Under the pieces are notes generated by a model, which saw nothing but the letters and a program-made list of their open reading frames with translations, did no database searches and had not been told where the DNA came from. The position numbers were made by a program, and so were the translations under genes. DNA of 64,000 nt from Scenedesmus sp. ARA3 (lineage: Eukaryota > Chlorophyta > Chlorophyceae > Sphaeropleales > Scenedesmaceae), in assembly GCA_004335835.1 (NCBI GenBank), contig RWJK01001964.1, positions 1-64,000 on the forward strand. The letters are read 5' to 3'. The stretch's first letter is position 1; each line of letters opens with the position of its first letter. Positions 44,900-56,620 of this stretch are shown here, piece after piece.

Positions 44900-45048
44900 G
44901 CCACGCACGACAGCAACACAGACTCGGGGCGTTCTGCGCAACAGCTGACACCACGCACAACAGCAACACAGACTCGGGGCGTTCTGTGCAACAGCTGACA
45001 CCACGCACAACAGCAACACAGACTCGGGGCGTTCTGTGCAACAGCTGG
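44900..45048 (+). repeat. 50-bp tandem repeat, 3 copies
   Basis: GACTCGGGGCGTTCTG occurs at 44921, 44971 and 45021 with near-identical flanks. Confidence 0.95.
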
Positions 45049-46194
45049 CCAAATTTGGCTTTGTCAACAGCAGTCAACCGCAGTCAAATCCGGCGACAGA
45101 GGACACAGCATGCTCGCATGCGGGCGGCCATAACAGGCTGCTGGACACTGCACGTCAAACACCGATGTGCACGGCAGGTCAAACGCCGATGGATGATAGT
45201 GCCAAGGTGCTAGCCAGGTTGCAGCATGCATGATATCTCTACCTCTTTCCATGCCATTACTTCAACATGAGGACCAGGCTGCCACACAGAGCTGATCACG
45301 TATCCTACACAATGCCTGTGCAGACGCAAACTCACAGACACAGCACAGCATGGCGCACTGTGCTGCGCAGACGCAATGCAGACCGCAGCACAACGCGAGA
45401 GTTGAATTGAAAGATCGATAGCGGATACACCAATGCGGCATCCCTCTCATCAGCACGCAGACAGCAGCGGGGATCCAACCCACTGCAAGCTTGCTTCCCA
45501 AGCCAAATCAAGTATGGCTCGGAACCGTCATGCAAACGGCACCAACAGCGGAACTGTACAGCTCTACAGCGCCGCTCCGCACGTGGCTGCTTCGTCAGAC
45601 AAGGACATGGACATCACACAGATGCAGATGCAGCACCGCAGCAACCATGAGCAGCAGCAGGCCCATCGCAGTGTCCCTCAAGGCCAGGGGTCTGTCAGAT
45701 TTTGACAGCACAACCAGCCAGACAGCACACAGAGGCTGCTCATTGATTGACTGCACAGCGGCCGCAGGCAGCAAATACGCGTAGGCGCAGGCCCTGCCGG
45801 ACACATATACCCCCGCATACCGTTTTCGGCGGCACTTTGCACTTCTGCAAGTCCTGCATAGACTCGCCAAAGCACCACAGCAAGTCAGGGTACCAGCAGC
45901 AGCGGCAGCAGCAGCAGCAGCGGCAGCATCGGCCCTGCAAGCTGCTGCTGGTACAGCTGCTGCTGGTACCAACCATCCCAGGCATACATACACACTGTGT
46001 ACTACGCTGGATCCACACGCCTCGCCGCCTGCTCCTTTCCACGTTCTTCACCACACCCCCTCCCCCACCGCCCAAACCTACCAAGAGCTGCAATCCAATA
46101 CAAAGAAGTGCCGACGTGCGTTAGCAGCAGTGCCGCCACGGCCATGATCGCTGCTGCAGCCCACCTTACCGCATGCCAGCCTGCTCTGAATCAA

Positions 46195-46442
46195 ATCAAA
46201 GTCGCACGAAATCCAAGTCACACAAGAGCGGAGACCATACAAGAGCTGAGCTGGAACAAGTCGGCAGCTGCACACCCACCACATGCAAGGTGTTCACGAT
46301 GCGAGCCCCAACACGGGTAAACGTCGCACGAAATCCAAGTCACACAAGAGCTGAGCCCATACAAGAGCTGAGCCGGGACAAGTCGGCAGCTGCACACCCA
46401 CCACATCCAAGGTGTTCACAAGGCTAACCCCGGCACGGCTAA
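46195..46442 (+). repeat. Direct duplication, ~122-bp unit
   Basis: GTCGCACGAAATCCAAGTCA through CAAGTCGGCAGCTGCACACC and AAGGTGTTCAC occurs at 46201 and 46324. A smaller internal repeat of CACAAGAGC / ATACAAGAGCTGAGC is visible in each. Confidence 0.9.
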
Positions 46443-46984
46443 ATTGAGCCGGCGGCGTGAGAGCGAGAGAGAGAGTCTCAGCGCAGCAAGCGCACACAAA
46501 CACAACACAATTGCAACACATGCAGCAGACACGCGCGCCAGCAGCAGCCGTCGGCCTGCAGCGCAGTCATAAGGGCGCTGCTGCCAAAGGCGCTGCTGCT
46601 GCTGCTGCTGCTGTTGCAGCAGCAGCACTGAGTGCTGCCTCTACCTCCACCTCATCAGTCGCACTGAAATCAGCAGCACTAAAAGCAGTAGGGAATCAGC
46701 AGCAATTCTAACAGCAGCAGCAGGGAAGACGCTGCTGCTTGCAGGAAAGCACAAACACACCTCGGCAGTAAGGCGGGTGTGCAGCCAGTCAAAAGAAGAG
46801 AGATATCACACGAGAGTGAATCGCTCTCACTAGGCACCATTGTGCATGCGTGGATGTGTCAGTGCGCAAGCCGCCGAGTCGAGCAGTCATGCCATATTCA
46901 ACAGTGAAAACAGCAGCTCACAGCCGCAGCCACACACGCGCGCCGCGCAGCCGCATGCAGGCAAGCTAGACACCCCACCCCACC

Positions 46985-47145
46985 AGCCATGCATATGCAT
47001 ACGCAAACGGCTGCTGTAACACGTGCACAGTGGAGCCAGTCAAGCCATGCTCACCAGCGGCAGCGCGATTGTAGCCACAACCAACCAGCCATGCATATGC
47101 ATACGTTAGCGCAGCTGCTGCCGTAACACGTGCCAGTCAAGCCAT
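46985..47145 (+). repeat. Direct duplication, ~105-bp unit
   Basis: CCAGCCATGCATATGCATAC through GTAACACGTG and AGTCAAGCCATGC occurs twice. Confidence 0.88.
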
Positions 47146-47249
47146 GCACGGAACAAGAATAGGAAGCAGCAGTATGTACAACAAGTACAGTACATACCAT
47201 ACCATGCCATAGCCGAGCGGCACGTGGAGCATGACTGGGCACACGCCAC

Positions 47250-47550
47250 AGCAGCAGCAGCAGCAACTGCAGCGTGCTCGTGCCACAGCAGCAGCAACTG
47301 CAGCGTGCTCGTGCCACAGCAGCAGCAACTGCAGCGTGCTCGTGCTACAGCAGCAGCAACTGCAGCGTGCTCGTGCTACAGCAGCAGCAACTGCAGCGTG
47401 CTCGTGCCACAGCAGCAGCAGCAGCAGCAGCAGCAACTGCAGCGTGCTCGTGCCACAGCAGCAGCAGCAGCAGCAGCAACTGCAGCGTGCTCGTGCCACA
47501 TTACATGCAGCCACAGCAGCAGCAGCAACTGCAGTGTGCTCGTGCCACAT
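47250..47550 (+). repeat. 31-bp minisatellite, about 8 copies
   Basis: CAGCAACTGCAGCGTGCTCG repeats with its core at 47271, 47302, 47333, 47364, 47395, 47441, 47484 and 47533. Early spacing is exactly 31 bp; later units are longer because of CAG expansion. Confidence 0.93.
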
Positions 47551-48762
47551 TACATGCAGCCACACAGCTCCGCTGCAGGAGGCCGACTGCCCCCACTTTG
47601 TCACTAACATGGTATAACATGTCAATAACATGCAAAGTGACGTTGCTGAGCTGTGCATGCCAGCAGCCGCAGTGCGTGCTAGGGTCCCTTTGGATGCACG
47701 CAGCCCTTAGCGGCACTTACAGCATGCGTTGATCTATCAGGATCACAACAAACACACACATTACATGCGCTGGCTGGCACGCACACGCACAAACATGCGG
47801 TATTACACACATGAACACACACACAGCGCCCGTTGTGAACCTGACGTGCAGCTATTCGCCGCACATGGTACCGCAGGGATTCAGCAGCAGCGTCTGGCAG
47901 CCACCGCAAACAGTCAGCATGCGACCAGTCAGCATGCAAGCAGCCAGCATGCAAGCAGTCGGCATGTGGGGCCCAGCGTTGTTGATACGTGCCATCAAGC
48001 AAGCGCGCTGCACGCGCCAGCAAGAGCAGTATGATATTGATGATATTAGGTACGGTACCATGTATTGCCCTATGCGTTATGCGTATGAGCCGCAAACAAT
48101 ACTACGCGCCCTGCACACCCAGACGACAGCGACACGCAGTGCTAAAGGATGAAGATTCGGTATGTAAGTCCATGCACAAAGCACAGCTGTCACCGCCCAG
48201 GCAGCGGCGCCTGCCGCATATGTGAATGTCCTGATGAAGCACCACACCATGCACAGCAGCGTCACACCCAGTCCCCTCACCAACGCCACCCCCTCAGCAA
48301 AAGCATCAAGGCCACCACCCACTGGAACTGTTATAACTGTAATAACACTGTTATAACAGCAGCCGCCGCGTCACGACTGTCCCTGCCCGGTTGTGAGTCA
48401 CCATATACACAGGCCTGCAATCAAGCTTTCCTCATCACCAGCCTTCCAGCATTGCCTGAAGCTCCACTCACAAGTCATGTGTGAGGGTTGAAGACTACCC
48501 AACAACAGCACCCGTCTGCTGCTGGCAAGCAAAGTACCGCAAGCCAGCATGCAGGCACGCAGGGTAGGCAAAGCAGGTATGCTAAAATTCCAAACACAAG
48601 ACGCTGCCAGGCAACAGCAGCCTCACAAGCAGAGGCGTGCTCGCAGGAAGGCTCGCACAATTACACTAAACACAGTCACAACTACAGCCAAAGATTCACA
48701 GAATGCACATGGACGCAATGCACAAAATGCACATGAACGCGATGCACAGCGCAGCAGCTGCA

Positions 48763-49080
48763 TCACTCGCTGCTGCTGCCGCGGCCAGCAGAAATGACAC
48801 CTAGAAGCACAAAGGCAGGTGCCGGCACAGTCACACCGCCCGCCCCTGCTGCTGTTGCCGCAAGATCATCAGCAGCAACAGCAGCAGTCAAGCCTGCTGC
48901 TGTACCATCCTCCATATGCGCGTCACTACAGCCCCCCAATGCAGCAGCAGCAGCAACAGCCGCAGGCAGGCCGCCAGCAGCTGCAGATATCTCCACTGCA
49001 GCAGCACCCGTGCTGCTGCCGCTGCTGCGCCGCTTGCTGCTGCGCTGCGCGCCCGCCGCTGCCTCTGTGCCCGCATCTGT

Positions 49081-49117
<37 letters not shown>

Positions 49118-50207
49118 TTTGCTGCTGCTGGCTTGTCGTGTGGCTCCTCATTATCATTGAATGCTCCTTGGAGTGCCCGCTTGCGGCTCTCATGGCCATC
49201 TGGCCTGCTGTGCCCGCCTTTCGGTGCCGGGCAGGGCTCTACAGGGGGCACCAGCGGGGTTGCAGGAACCTGCGGCATTGCGAGTTGCAGGCGGCAGCAA
49301 GCAGGGACAGAAGTAAGCAAGTCTGCAGGTAGTGTCGCGAGTTGTGATGCTTGCGCTGCTGCTGGGTTTGAGACACACGGCAGTGACAGCTGCTGCGCAT
49401 CTACGCCGGCGATTGAGCAATGCAAAGTGCTCCATGCACAGTCTGGTAGGCAGCATCCTATGCTATGCCATTTCAGATACTGACCTGCAGCTGCAGCTCC
49501 ATCCTATTCAGCCATGCCTGCAGCCGGCCCCTGCTGCTGCTGCTGCCATGGCTGCACAGCACGCTGCTGCTGCTGCTGCTGCAGCAGCAGCTGCCGCCGC
49601 CATGTGCGGGCAGCGCAGCTGCTGCTGCTGCTGCTGGCGCCAGCGACCATGCACCGGCTGGCGTGCAGCTGCTGCTGCTGGTGCCGAGGTTTGGCGTGAA
49701 GGGCGGCAGCGGGGGCAGCGCTGCTGCTGCATCTGGCGCGGAAGGTGTGGCCGCAACAGGGCTGTCGTGGTGCTGCTGTGTCAGTGACAAGCACAGGCAT
49801 CGGCGAGCACTCGGCCGCTTGCTCATTGGCTTGCAGGAATCTGCATCGTTGGCGCTGCTGCTGCGGGGGACTGCAGCTGGTGCTGCGAAGAGAGCGTCCT
49901 GCCACGTTGCGCCTGTTGGGCTAAGAGGCATGCCATCTGAAAGCTGCATGGGAGTGCCGCACAGGATCGAGAGCTGCGGCAGCATCTGCTGCAGTGCAGG
50001 CGTAGCGGTGCCCAGCTGCTGCTGCTGGAGCGACAGCGCTGCTGGTGCTCGCCGCTGCGCGATACCTGAGGGACTGATGCTAAGGGAGCCACTGATGCTG
50101 AGAGCTCCAGCTACGATGGACCGCAGGGTCTCGCTGCCTTGGTAGTCGCGTTCTTGACTCGGGCCCGAAGGGCAGCCATAAGAGCTGCACAAGCTGGCAG
50201 TCGCCAT
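48763..50207 (-). CDS. Ala/Ser-rich putative nuclear protein, two exons
   Basis: The minus-strand exon 50207-49485 (241 codons, start ATGGCGACTGCC) joins exon 49269-48763 (168 codons plus stop) by a GT-AG intron in phase 0, giving 409 aa. The N-terminus carries ETLRSIVAGALSISGSLSIS and then Gln/Ala-rich sequence. Residues ~255-285 are charged (HSRPDGHESRKRALQGAFND), and a second basic cluster, QRSSKRRSSG, could be a nuclear localisation signal. Ala runs follow. I recognise no catalytic or DNA-binding domain. A TGTAA signal lies about 100 nt after the stop (48665-48661, minus). No exon echoes are seen in its intron. The start at 50207 is the first ATG of a long open frame and is plausible, not proven. 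Confidence 0.6.
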
Positions 50208-51300
50208 AGCTGCGTAAGGCTGTGACTGTTATGACCTGCGAGCCAGGAAACAAGCGCCAGGAAAAGGCGTCAAAGCGTCCGCCAGGTAGGCTTGGAGGGA
50301 ACGCACGTCACAGGCAGGTTGCGCGCAGACTGCATCGCCTGATGCGCATAAGCACAGTTGCTGATAATGTTTTATGCTTTGACCGCACGCATGGACCAGG
50401 CACAGGCTGCCTTGGCCAAGAAAGACACCACTGCCCGATCGCACTCTGGAAGCCCAACCCGAGCACACCACGTTCCCCATGATATGTATGCATCCACCAT
50501 ATGACAACCAATACAAAAGGCGGGCCTTTCAGCAGCTGCTTGACGCACATCCAGACAAGGCCTACCTCTGCTTGTATATACGCTTCCAGCCGCCAGAGCC
50601 TGCTAAATCAGAACTATAACCTGGATCCAGAGACAAAGGTCGAATCGAAGCCCAGCGACCACCGCTATCTCGCTCTAGCGCGCTTATGTCTGGCGACCAC
50701 AGCTTGTATACTTTGAATCACTTCAATTCGATTCAACCCTCTTTGCAAAACTATTCACATAGGCAGGAGCGATGGTGCTGCCTCGCACTACCTGCCAGTG
50801 AGCCGTGTGTTACGCTATGGTTTGAAGGTGGGTTTACTTGTTCACAGCAAGCACGCTGATCAGCGTGCGGAAGAGTTCTACACTGCTGTAGGCGCTGCAC
50901 CGCCTTTGGCTGTTATCAAAGCTGGAGCCTGAGTTTCAGTTGGCTGCCTGGCAGGCACTTCCTGGCTTGCCGTCCGAGCGAATGGGTCCGCTGCAGGCGT
51001 CAACGCACTGCTCTTCAAACGCACATCCATGTTGTACTAAGCAGTAATTTGAACCATCTGCTTGCGTCATCCTTTCCCGCGCCCTGCATACCTACTACAG
51101 GAGCAGTGACTCGGCATCACACAGCAGCACAGCAGCCTGCTGTCTGCCTGCAGCTACAGCAGCAGACACACGATGCGAGCGGCAAACCCCCTCGCAATAA
51201 GTGTCATCACTTTGCACTGCGGGATAAAAGATAAAGCCGCCTATATGCTCGCATCTCCGGAAGTCGTCCTGCTTGCCAGCTGGGTAGTGTGGCAGCCTGA
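50208..51300. other. Intergenic region between divergently oriented genes
   Basis: It separates the minus-strand gene ending upstream at 50207 from the + strand His/Gln-rich gene and is a likely shared promoter region. It is free of CAG arrays. Short AT-rich motifs occur (TATATAC at 50573, GATAAAAGATAAAG at 51222), but I cannot assign a core promoter. Confidence 0.4.
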
Positions 51301-51326
51301 GTGTGGCATGACTCATTGCTGCACAG

Positions 51327-51386
<60 letters not shown>

Positions 51387-52541
51387 NNNNNNNNNNNNNN
51401 NNNNNNNNNNNNNNNNNNNNNNNNNNNNNNNNNNNNTGGCTTGGGAGGGCCCCGGCGCAGCAGCTGCTGTTGCGGCTGCAGCAGCGGAGCCGTACGCTGG
51501 TGGCTACCCTGGGGCGCAGCAGCTGGGTGGCCATGCTGCTGGGGGCGAGCACTATGGCATGGGTGTGCCCTATTCCTCGCAGCAGCTGCCGCAGCAGATG
51601 ATGCCGTATGACTACAGCCAGCAGCAGCAGCAACAGCAGCAGCAGCACGGCCACCACGCGCCGCAGCACCACCACCACCATCAGCAGCAGCAGCAGCAGC
51701 ACGGCGCAGGCTGGGACGATGGCATGGGCCAGTGGCCTGCAGGCAGTGTATGCCCTGGCGAGCCCCGGCCTGGCTCAGCAGAAGCAGCAGCAGAAGCTGC
51801 TGGGCCGCCGCTGAGCCTGCAGCAGCTGCGGCTGCACATCGCGTCTGCGATTGCCAGTGGCAAGGGCCCCGGCATCACCTCGATCCGCAGCCTGGGCTTT
51901 GTGCAGCAGCTGCTGGTGGTGGATGAGCTGGCGACAGGGCTGCAGAAGGAGCTCAGCAAGGCAGCTGCTGAGGGCGGCGCAGCAGCAGCACAGCACGCGC
52001 ATGGCCACAGCCATGCGCGCGGCGGCGGCAGCTACAGCCATCAGGAGCACCACCACCAGCACCACCAGCAGCACTCGCAGCAGCTGCACCTGCACCCGCA
52101 CCCCCCACACCAGCACCAGCACCCTCACCATGCAGCAGCAGCAGCAGAGGAGCAGCCGCTGAGCCCTGGGGCAGCAGCAGCAGGCGGCCTGGCCGCAAGC
52201 ATTGCAGATGCGGCTGTAGCAGCTGCAGCCGGCGGCGCAGGGCCGCAGCAGCTGATGTCGCTGCTGACTCAGCTGGCTCAGTCAGGGCCGGCTGGCTTGA
52301 GCTCGCTGCTCAATGGCGGCAGCCAGCAGCAGCAGCAGCAGCATGCTGGCGGCAGCCTTGCATCGCCGCGCAGTGGCGGCATGCAGCGCGCAGGTGGCAG
52401 TGTATATGGTGTCAAGCGGGAGCACGCGAGCGACAACCAGCAGCAGCACCATCACCACTACCCACAGCAGCAGCAGCAGCAGCAGTACCAGCAGCATGGC
52501 CAGCTGCCAGTGAAGCGCCCACGCGGTGAGCCTGGCTTTGC

Positions 52542-52572
<31 letters not shown>

Positions 52573-53403
52573 GGCGGCGCTGGTGACTCGGGCCGCCGTG
52601 CCGCAGGCGGCATGGACGCACAGGCACTGCTGCGGCAGATGCTGCGCATCTCTGGCGTCAACAACAGCAGCCCGGCGCCATCCGGCACACCAACACAGCA
52701 GCAGCAGCAGCAGCAGCAGGGGCCTGGTTTTGACGCTGCAGCGCTGATGCCAGCAGCAGCAGTGGACGATGAGATGGCAGAGGCAGCCGCACCTGCTGCT
52801 GCTGCTGCGCAGCGCCGGGCAGGCGAGCGTGGTGAGGGCGGAGACGCGATGATGAACGCTGCGGCTGCGCTGCTTGCTGCAGCAGGCATCAAGGCTGAGG
52901 CGATGGCAGCAGCGGGATCAGCTGGGCTGGTCAACAAGCCCACGGCAGCAGGCCGGCCGAGCAGCGCGCCTGCTGCTGCCGCTGCTGCTGGCAGCCGGCC
53001 CAGCGCTGCGGGTGCTCAGGGGCCGCAGCCGCTTGCAAGCCCCACAGGTGGTGATGAGGCGCACGGCAGGGGCGGCGGCGGGACGCGGTCTGCGCGTGAG
53101 AGCAGCACTCAGATTGGCGCGATGCAGGCAGCGCTGCTGCGCAGCATCGCCTCTGGCCTTGCTGCTGCGCCGCCAGCTGGCGGCACAGACCATGCTGGCA
53201 GCGGCGGCGGTCGGCAGCAGCAGCAGCAGTTAGGTGGTGCTGGCCCGGGGGCGAGCTCCGGCGCAGCTGCTGCTGCCGGTGATGCTGCTGCTGGCAGTGG
53301 CGGTGGTGGTGGCGGTCAGCGGGAGCCAAGCAGCCCACGCCGCACAGCTGTGCTGCTGTCAAACTTGCTGCAGCAGCTGGCGTCTGCCGCTGGCAAGCGC
53401 TGA
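51301..53403 (+). CDS. His/Gln-rich putative nuclear regulator, 5' end uncertain
   Basis: A single open frame from 51439 to the stop at 53401-53403 gives 654 residues. Upstream is a 50-N gap and a CAT run that in the same frame reads as poly-His, so the frame may extend back to an ATG at 51301, or the CAT run may lie in an intron. Residues ~124-175 after the gap hold the only helical, low-repeat segment (LSLQQLRLHIASAIASGKG ... FVQQLLVVDELATGLQKEL). A His-rich belt (HPHPPHQHQHPHH) follows near 215-235, VKRPRGEPG near 357 could be a nuclear signal, and short amphipathic helices occur near the end (STQIGAMQAALLRSIASGL, RRTAVLLSNLLQQL). Poly-His and poly-Gln are typical of nuclear transcription or splicing factors; the role is inference. 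No family recognised. Confidence 0.6.
51328..51386 (+). repeat. (CAT)n microsatellite abutting assembly gap
   Basis: About 19 CAT units running into the gap, so the true length is unknown. In the frame of the downstream gene it encodes His. Confidence 0.95.
51387..51436. other. Assembly gap (50 N)
   Basis: A run of exactly 50 N, probably a placeholder of arbitrary length, between a CAT repeat and the open frame of the His/Gln-rich gene. Confidence 0.99.
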
Positions 53404-55927
53404 GAGGTGTTGCTTGTGGGCGCTGCTGAGCTGGCGCCTGTGGATTTTTCAGAAGCACTGGGGCTTGCTGTGGGTGCTGCTGTTGCACTGTTTGTACAGT
53501 TGTGGAGTGCGCATGGTGGCACTGCTGGGGTGTGGCGGAACATGGGTGGCTGTTGGTTTGTGGATGGTGCACATGCCAGTTGAACAGTGCATGGTGTGCA
53601 GCAGCTTGCTTGTGCTGTGTTGGGACTGTGGCCGGCTGGCATGCAGCTGACTGCACAGCTGCCAGTGTGTGCAGCATGCTGATGCGCGGCAGCTGCTGCA
53701 TGTGGCGCAGCGCTGCGTGCAGTGGGCTGTGTGTGCTGCATGGTCAATTGTGTTTGGGTTGCGTACCGTGTGGCATTGGCGATTGCGTGAGGCTGTGGGA
53801 TGCTGCAGCTTGTAGCTCCCTGCCTGCTTGTGAATTGTGCTGCGAAGGAGCAGGATTTCAGGGGTCGGTTGAGACGCTGGTGGGCTGCGCAGGCGTACTT
53901 TGTTCGTTGTGCTTGCATTGCCCTGGGCGGTTGTTTGCAGCAGCAGGGTCCTGTCTGCCCTCGGCAGAGGAGTTGCAGTGGCGGCGTGCTGCTGCCGTGT
54001 GTTGGATTGCTGGGGATAACTGAAGCTGCGCAGACACGCCAGCAGCAGTTGGCTGCTTGTGCGCTTGTGTGGTGCCTTTGGCAGTGCCAGTTGGCGAGAG
54101 TAGAGTGATCACACTGTGCATGCTGCTTGAGTGGCGCTGGTGCTGCAGAGTTTTGCATCAGCAGGTGGCAAATCATGCCGCAGGTTGTGCGTTTGTGCCA
54201 CATCACGCGTGCATTGGTGGTACCTGCTGTGCCAAGGAGAAGGATTGTCAGGCGGGGCAGCGTCTGTCTGCCTGTTGGTGTGTCTGCTGTTGCTTGCAAG
54301 CGCCGCAGCACATGCCGTGTGCGGTTGCCTTTGCACGGCCTTAGATTCCATAAGGTATCTGCCATTATTATGTACTGAGCTCCTCCTTGCATAGTCTGGG
54401 GGACAGCCATTTCATACTAGTATGCAGCACTCGCCTAATGTCTTGTTGGGTTGCGTGAGCCTTGTTGCTATGTGCTTGCTTCTGGCTAAGTGTATCTAGT
54501 GCTGTTACGTACGGCAAACAAGTGTCGCAATGACGATGACTTGCAGGCATTTAGGCGGCGCCTAACGCCTGCGCCGATGTGGAAACCAGATCTCTTGTTG
54601 CAGCGAGGTTCTGTGGGGTTGTGTTGAGGCTGGCTTGGCTGGCAGCAATGTGCATTGTGGCAGCCGCCGTTGTGTTACACGTTTGTACAGCACTCTCATC
54701 CGCACAGTAGCTGTGCGGCCCTGCTGCGTCATGCGCTGCGGGCAATGGGCAATGGGTAGCTCAGAGTGGTGCTGTTGTGTGCTGAGCAACACACACACAG
54801 GAGGTGCTGCTGTTGGCAAGATCACTGCCAAACACGCCAAACCCAGTGGCAACTGAGGTGGCTTGAACAGGAGGCGTGTGTCCTCCCGAGCATGTGATGC
54901 GTTGTACGGTAGTGATGCAGCGCAATCATAATCAGAGGATGAAAGCCAGCAACATGCCGGCCAAATGGATGCTGTTACATGGTATGTACAGCAGTGTCGT
55001 AGCTGGCGGCGTGTCAGTACAGTGTGCTGCGCCGGGCATCTACTGCTGCTACATGCGTGCCAGTGGTGCTGTGCTTTCAGCACGTAGCGGCGTGTCTGTG
55101 TTGTGGTTGGGTGCGTGATGGATGCGGGCGCTGTTTATGCATGCCTGCCTGTTGTTGCTAGCAGAGTGTATGCCTGAAAGGCATCAGCTCATGTGTTGGT
55201 GCTGCCACAGCCAACAGCTGCCTGCAACTGTGGCAGCTGTCATCACTTATTACACTACTTACTTGTGTAGCTGCCTACGCGGTTTGGCGTGGCATCATGC
55301 TAGGTAGTCGGAACTCAGCAAAATGCTCTGTCAAGTAGTGTGCTCTTTGAGTGCCTCTGCCCAGCATTGCCAAAGGATGATGATTATGCTTATGATGCTT
55401 AGCAATCAACATGTTGCTGCTGTGGGCATGGGACCCCATGCACAACTGACAGCAGCAGTTTTAATTATGCGGCATGTTGTGGGCGGTACTGCTGCTGTGG
55501 TGGTCAATGGGCTTCCTTGATCGCCACTGCAGCATCTGCTGCCCACCCTGCCTGTTATAATGCTTGTTAAGATAGCTGCAATGACAGCAAGCCTTGACTG
55601 AGTGCAGCGCTGTGCGCACTCTGCATCTGTGTGCACCTTACACTTATCACGGAGGGTGCGTGGACGACACGGTTGCCTGGCTGAATGCCCGGCTGTCAGT
55701 TCTCCGTTGGAATGACATCCCTCATTCTTAACTGTCACGATGTTGCCAGTTTTCACAAAGCAGCGTGGCGTACTGTCACCTGCTGCAGGGTGTGGTTGAA
55801 TGTCCACCTGACTGCACGTCATGGCGTGTCCTGAGCACACAGGGCGTGGCACGCTCTCATCCCGGCCCGACACTGGATGTGATGGCCCCAGCTGGCTAGG
55901 GCTGCTGTGTCCTGCACATGGTGCAGA

Positions 55928-56158
55928 GTGGCTGCCGGTTGTGTCAGCTGCCGGTTGTGTCAGCTGCCGGTTTTGTGAGCTGCCAGTTGTGTCAGCTGCC
56001 AATTGCGTCAGCTGCCGGTTGTGTGAGGTGCCGGTTGTGTCAGCTGCCAATTGTGTCAGCTGCCAGTTGTGTCAATGGCCGGTTGTGTCAGATGCCGGTT
56101 GTGTCAGATGCCGGTTGTGTCAGCTGCCGGTTGTGTCAGCTGCCGGTTGTGTCAGCTT
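55928..56158 (+). repeat. 16-bp minisatellite (GGTTGTGTCAGCTGCC)n
   Basis: About 14 units, mostly exactly 16 bp, with variants AATTG, GATGCC and AATGGCC. Confidence 0.93.
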
Positions 56159-56620
56159 GAGGAGGTGGCTGGGGTTAGGTGGGATGTCCCAGCCATCATG
56201 GGGCTTGATGCCTTGGCTGGCGGCTGTGCGAGTGATAGGAGGTGCTGAGCCACCGACGTTTTGATGCATGCAATGGGTGATGTTGTGCAGCTCAGTGTGG
56301 GCAGCACACGTCGTGCAAGGCGCAGCAGCAGTGCAAGCCAGCGCGCTGCGTGGTTTGTGCTGCAGTGTGCGCGGCAGCTGCAGCCGCACATGTATCTGTG
56401 CATGATGTGCCAAGCGGCTGTGATGCTTTCAGAGCAGCCTGTTGCACGCCCTAATGCTAGCTGATGATGTGGTTATGAAGACGCACTAGTGGACCGCCGC
56501 TGGTGCTCAGCACCGGCTGTGCGTTTTCAGTTGCAGCCCCCTTTCTCAGCTGGCTGTGGTTGCGCATCAATGAGAGCTCCATCGAAGCTCCAAGCACCCA
56601 CATCATCAGGTGACCCCCAT

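Larger units (their letters stand above)
36508..48762. other. 12-kb repeat-rich stretch; no gene I can support
   Basis: The part near 36760-36980 is CTG-rich. A frame at 37192-37458 (+, 88 codons) has balanced composition (e.g. SLAAKWRAAWRHQDIATHEQ) and could be a gene fragment or mobile-element remnant, but has no recognisable domain. From 39300 on, the DNA is largely two- to three-copy tandem duplications, listed separately. Overlapping frames are open on both strands with no domain. Confidence 0.5.

Noticed and set aside
51328..51386. Poly-His as vector or tag contamination
   Set aside because: It is a long pure CAT run next to a gap, with another natural CAT microsatellite at 58062-58113; no vector sequence is nearby.
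55821..56264. 147-codon Cys-rich frame
   Set aside because: Encoded by the 16-bp minisatellite; the shifting CQLPVVSAAGCV pattern is a repeat artefact.
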